Below are positions 22,790 through 22,864 of a DNA stretch of 22,864 nt, piece after piece. How positions within the stretch are numbered: position 1 is the first letter of the stretch; each line of letters starts with the position of its first letter. The position numbers and the translations under genes were made by a program. The notes below the pieces were generated by a model, which saw only the letters and a list, made by a program, of their open reading frames with translations, ran no database searches and was not told the DNA's origin. This stretch comes from CAZGMC01 sp964526565 (GTDB lineage Bacteria; Pseudomonadota; Alphaproteobacteria; DSM-16000; Inquilinaceae), in NCBI GenBank assembly GCA_964526565.1, contig CAZGMC010000068.1:1-22864 (forward strand), written 5' to 3'.

Positions 22790-22864
22790 TCACGCCCCTG
22801 CCACGCCCCGGCCACGCCCCGGCCACGCCCCGGCCACGCCCCTGCCACGCCCCGGCCACGCCGC
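22790..22864. repeat. 11-bp tandem repeat running off the window end
   Basis: Six full 11-bp units of the form CCACGCCCCGG or CCACGCCCCTG (first unit with T at position 1) from 22790 to 22855, then a partial unit to 22864. The array continues to the edge, so the full copy number is unknown. It sits upstream of the small - strand gene. Confidence 0.9.

Noticed and set aside
22790..22864. The tandem array as a CRISPR array
   Set aside because: Units are 11 bp with no spacers, so it is a simple tandem repeat despite the cmr operon in the same window.

Overview
The window is GC-rich throughout (about 70% by eye) with tightly packed genes and many ATGA stop/start overlaps. Gene content suggests an alphaproteobacterium, probably of Rhodospirillales type. 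The main pointers are the lipA, COQ10-like and cinA-C neighbourhood and a NasS/NasT nitrate assimilation locus. The taxonomic guess is inference from gene order, not a search.

Positions 1-6429 hold the 3' part of a type III-B (Cmr) CRISPR-Cas operon: cmr2/cas10 (5' end outside the window), cmr3, cmr4, cmr5 and cmr6, all on the + strand and mostly coupled by 4-bp ATGA overlaps. Cas10 keeps its GGDD cyclase motif and its Cys4 zinc site, and Cmr4 keeps the expected catalytic Asp. No array, adaptation genes, cmr1, cas6 or cyclic-oligoadenylate effector is visible, so these must lie upstream or elsewhere.

Positions 6430-9600 look like core genome: a small two-helix membrane protein, a stand-alone CinA C-terminal domain (PncC-type NMN amidase), a DUF429 protein coupled to it, and convergent lipA with a COQ10/RatA-like START gene. 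A 550-bp gap follows (9523-10072), carrying a good lipA promoter, a short AT-richer patch with a GAAC-N7-GAAC repeat, and a G-quadruplex-type run.

Positions 10073-22416 form one divergent nitrate assimilation locus. Leftward: a NarK-type nitrate transporter, nasT (ANTAR antiterminator), nasS (cytoplasmic nitrate sensor) and mobA. Rightward: nirB, nirD, nasA (nitrate reductase with a C-terminal BFD [2Fe-2S] domain), a YdjA-like nitroreductase and moeA. The products import nitrate, reduce it to nitrite and then ammonium, and make or modify the molybdenum cofactor.

The 744-bp divergent region is the most interesting part. Each arm has a sigma-54 -24/-12 match with correct spacing. Each is followed by RNA hairpins with six-base loops carrying A at position 1 and G at position 4, the signature of ANTAR-protein target RNAs. 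The nirB arm ends in a candidate intrinsic terminator 42 bases before the start codon. This predicts nitrogen-limitation control of initiation plus NasS/NasT nitrate-dependent antitermination on both arms.

Positions 22417-22864 hold an inverted repeat after moeA, a small two-helix membrane protein on the - strand, and an 11-bp tandem repeat running off the window end.
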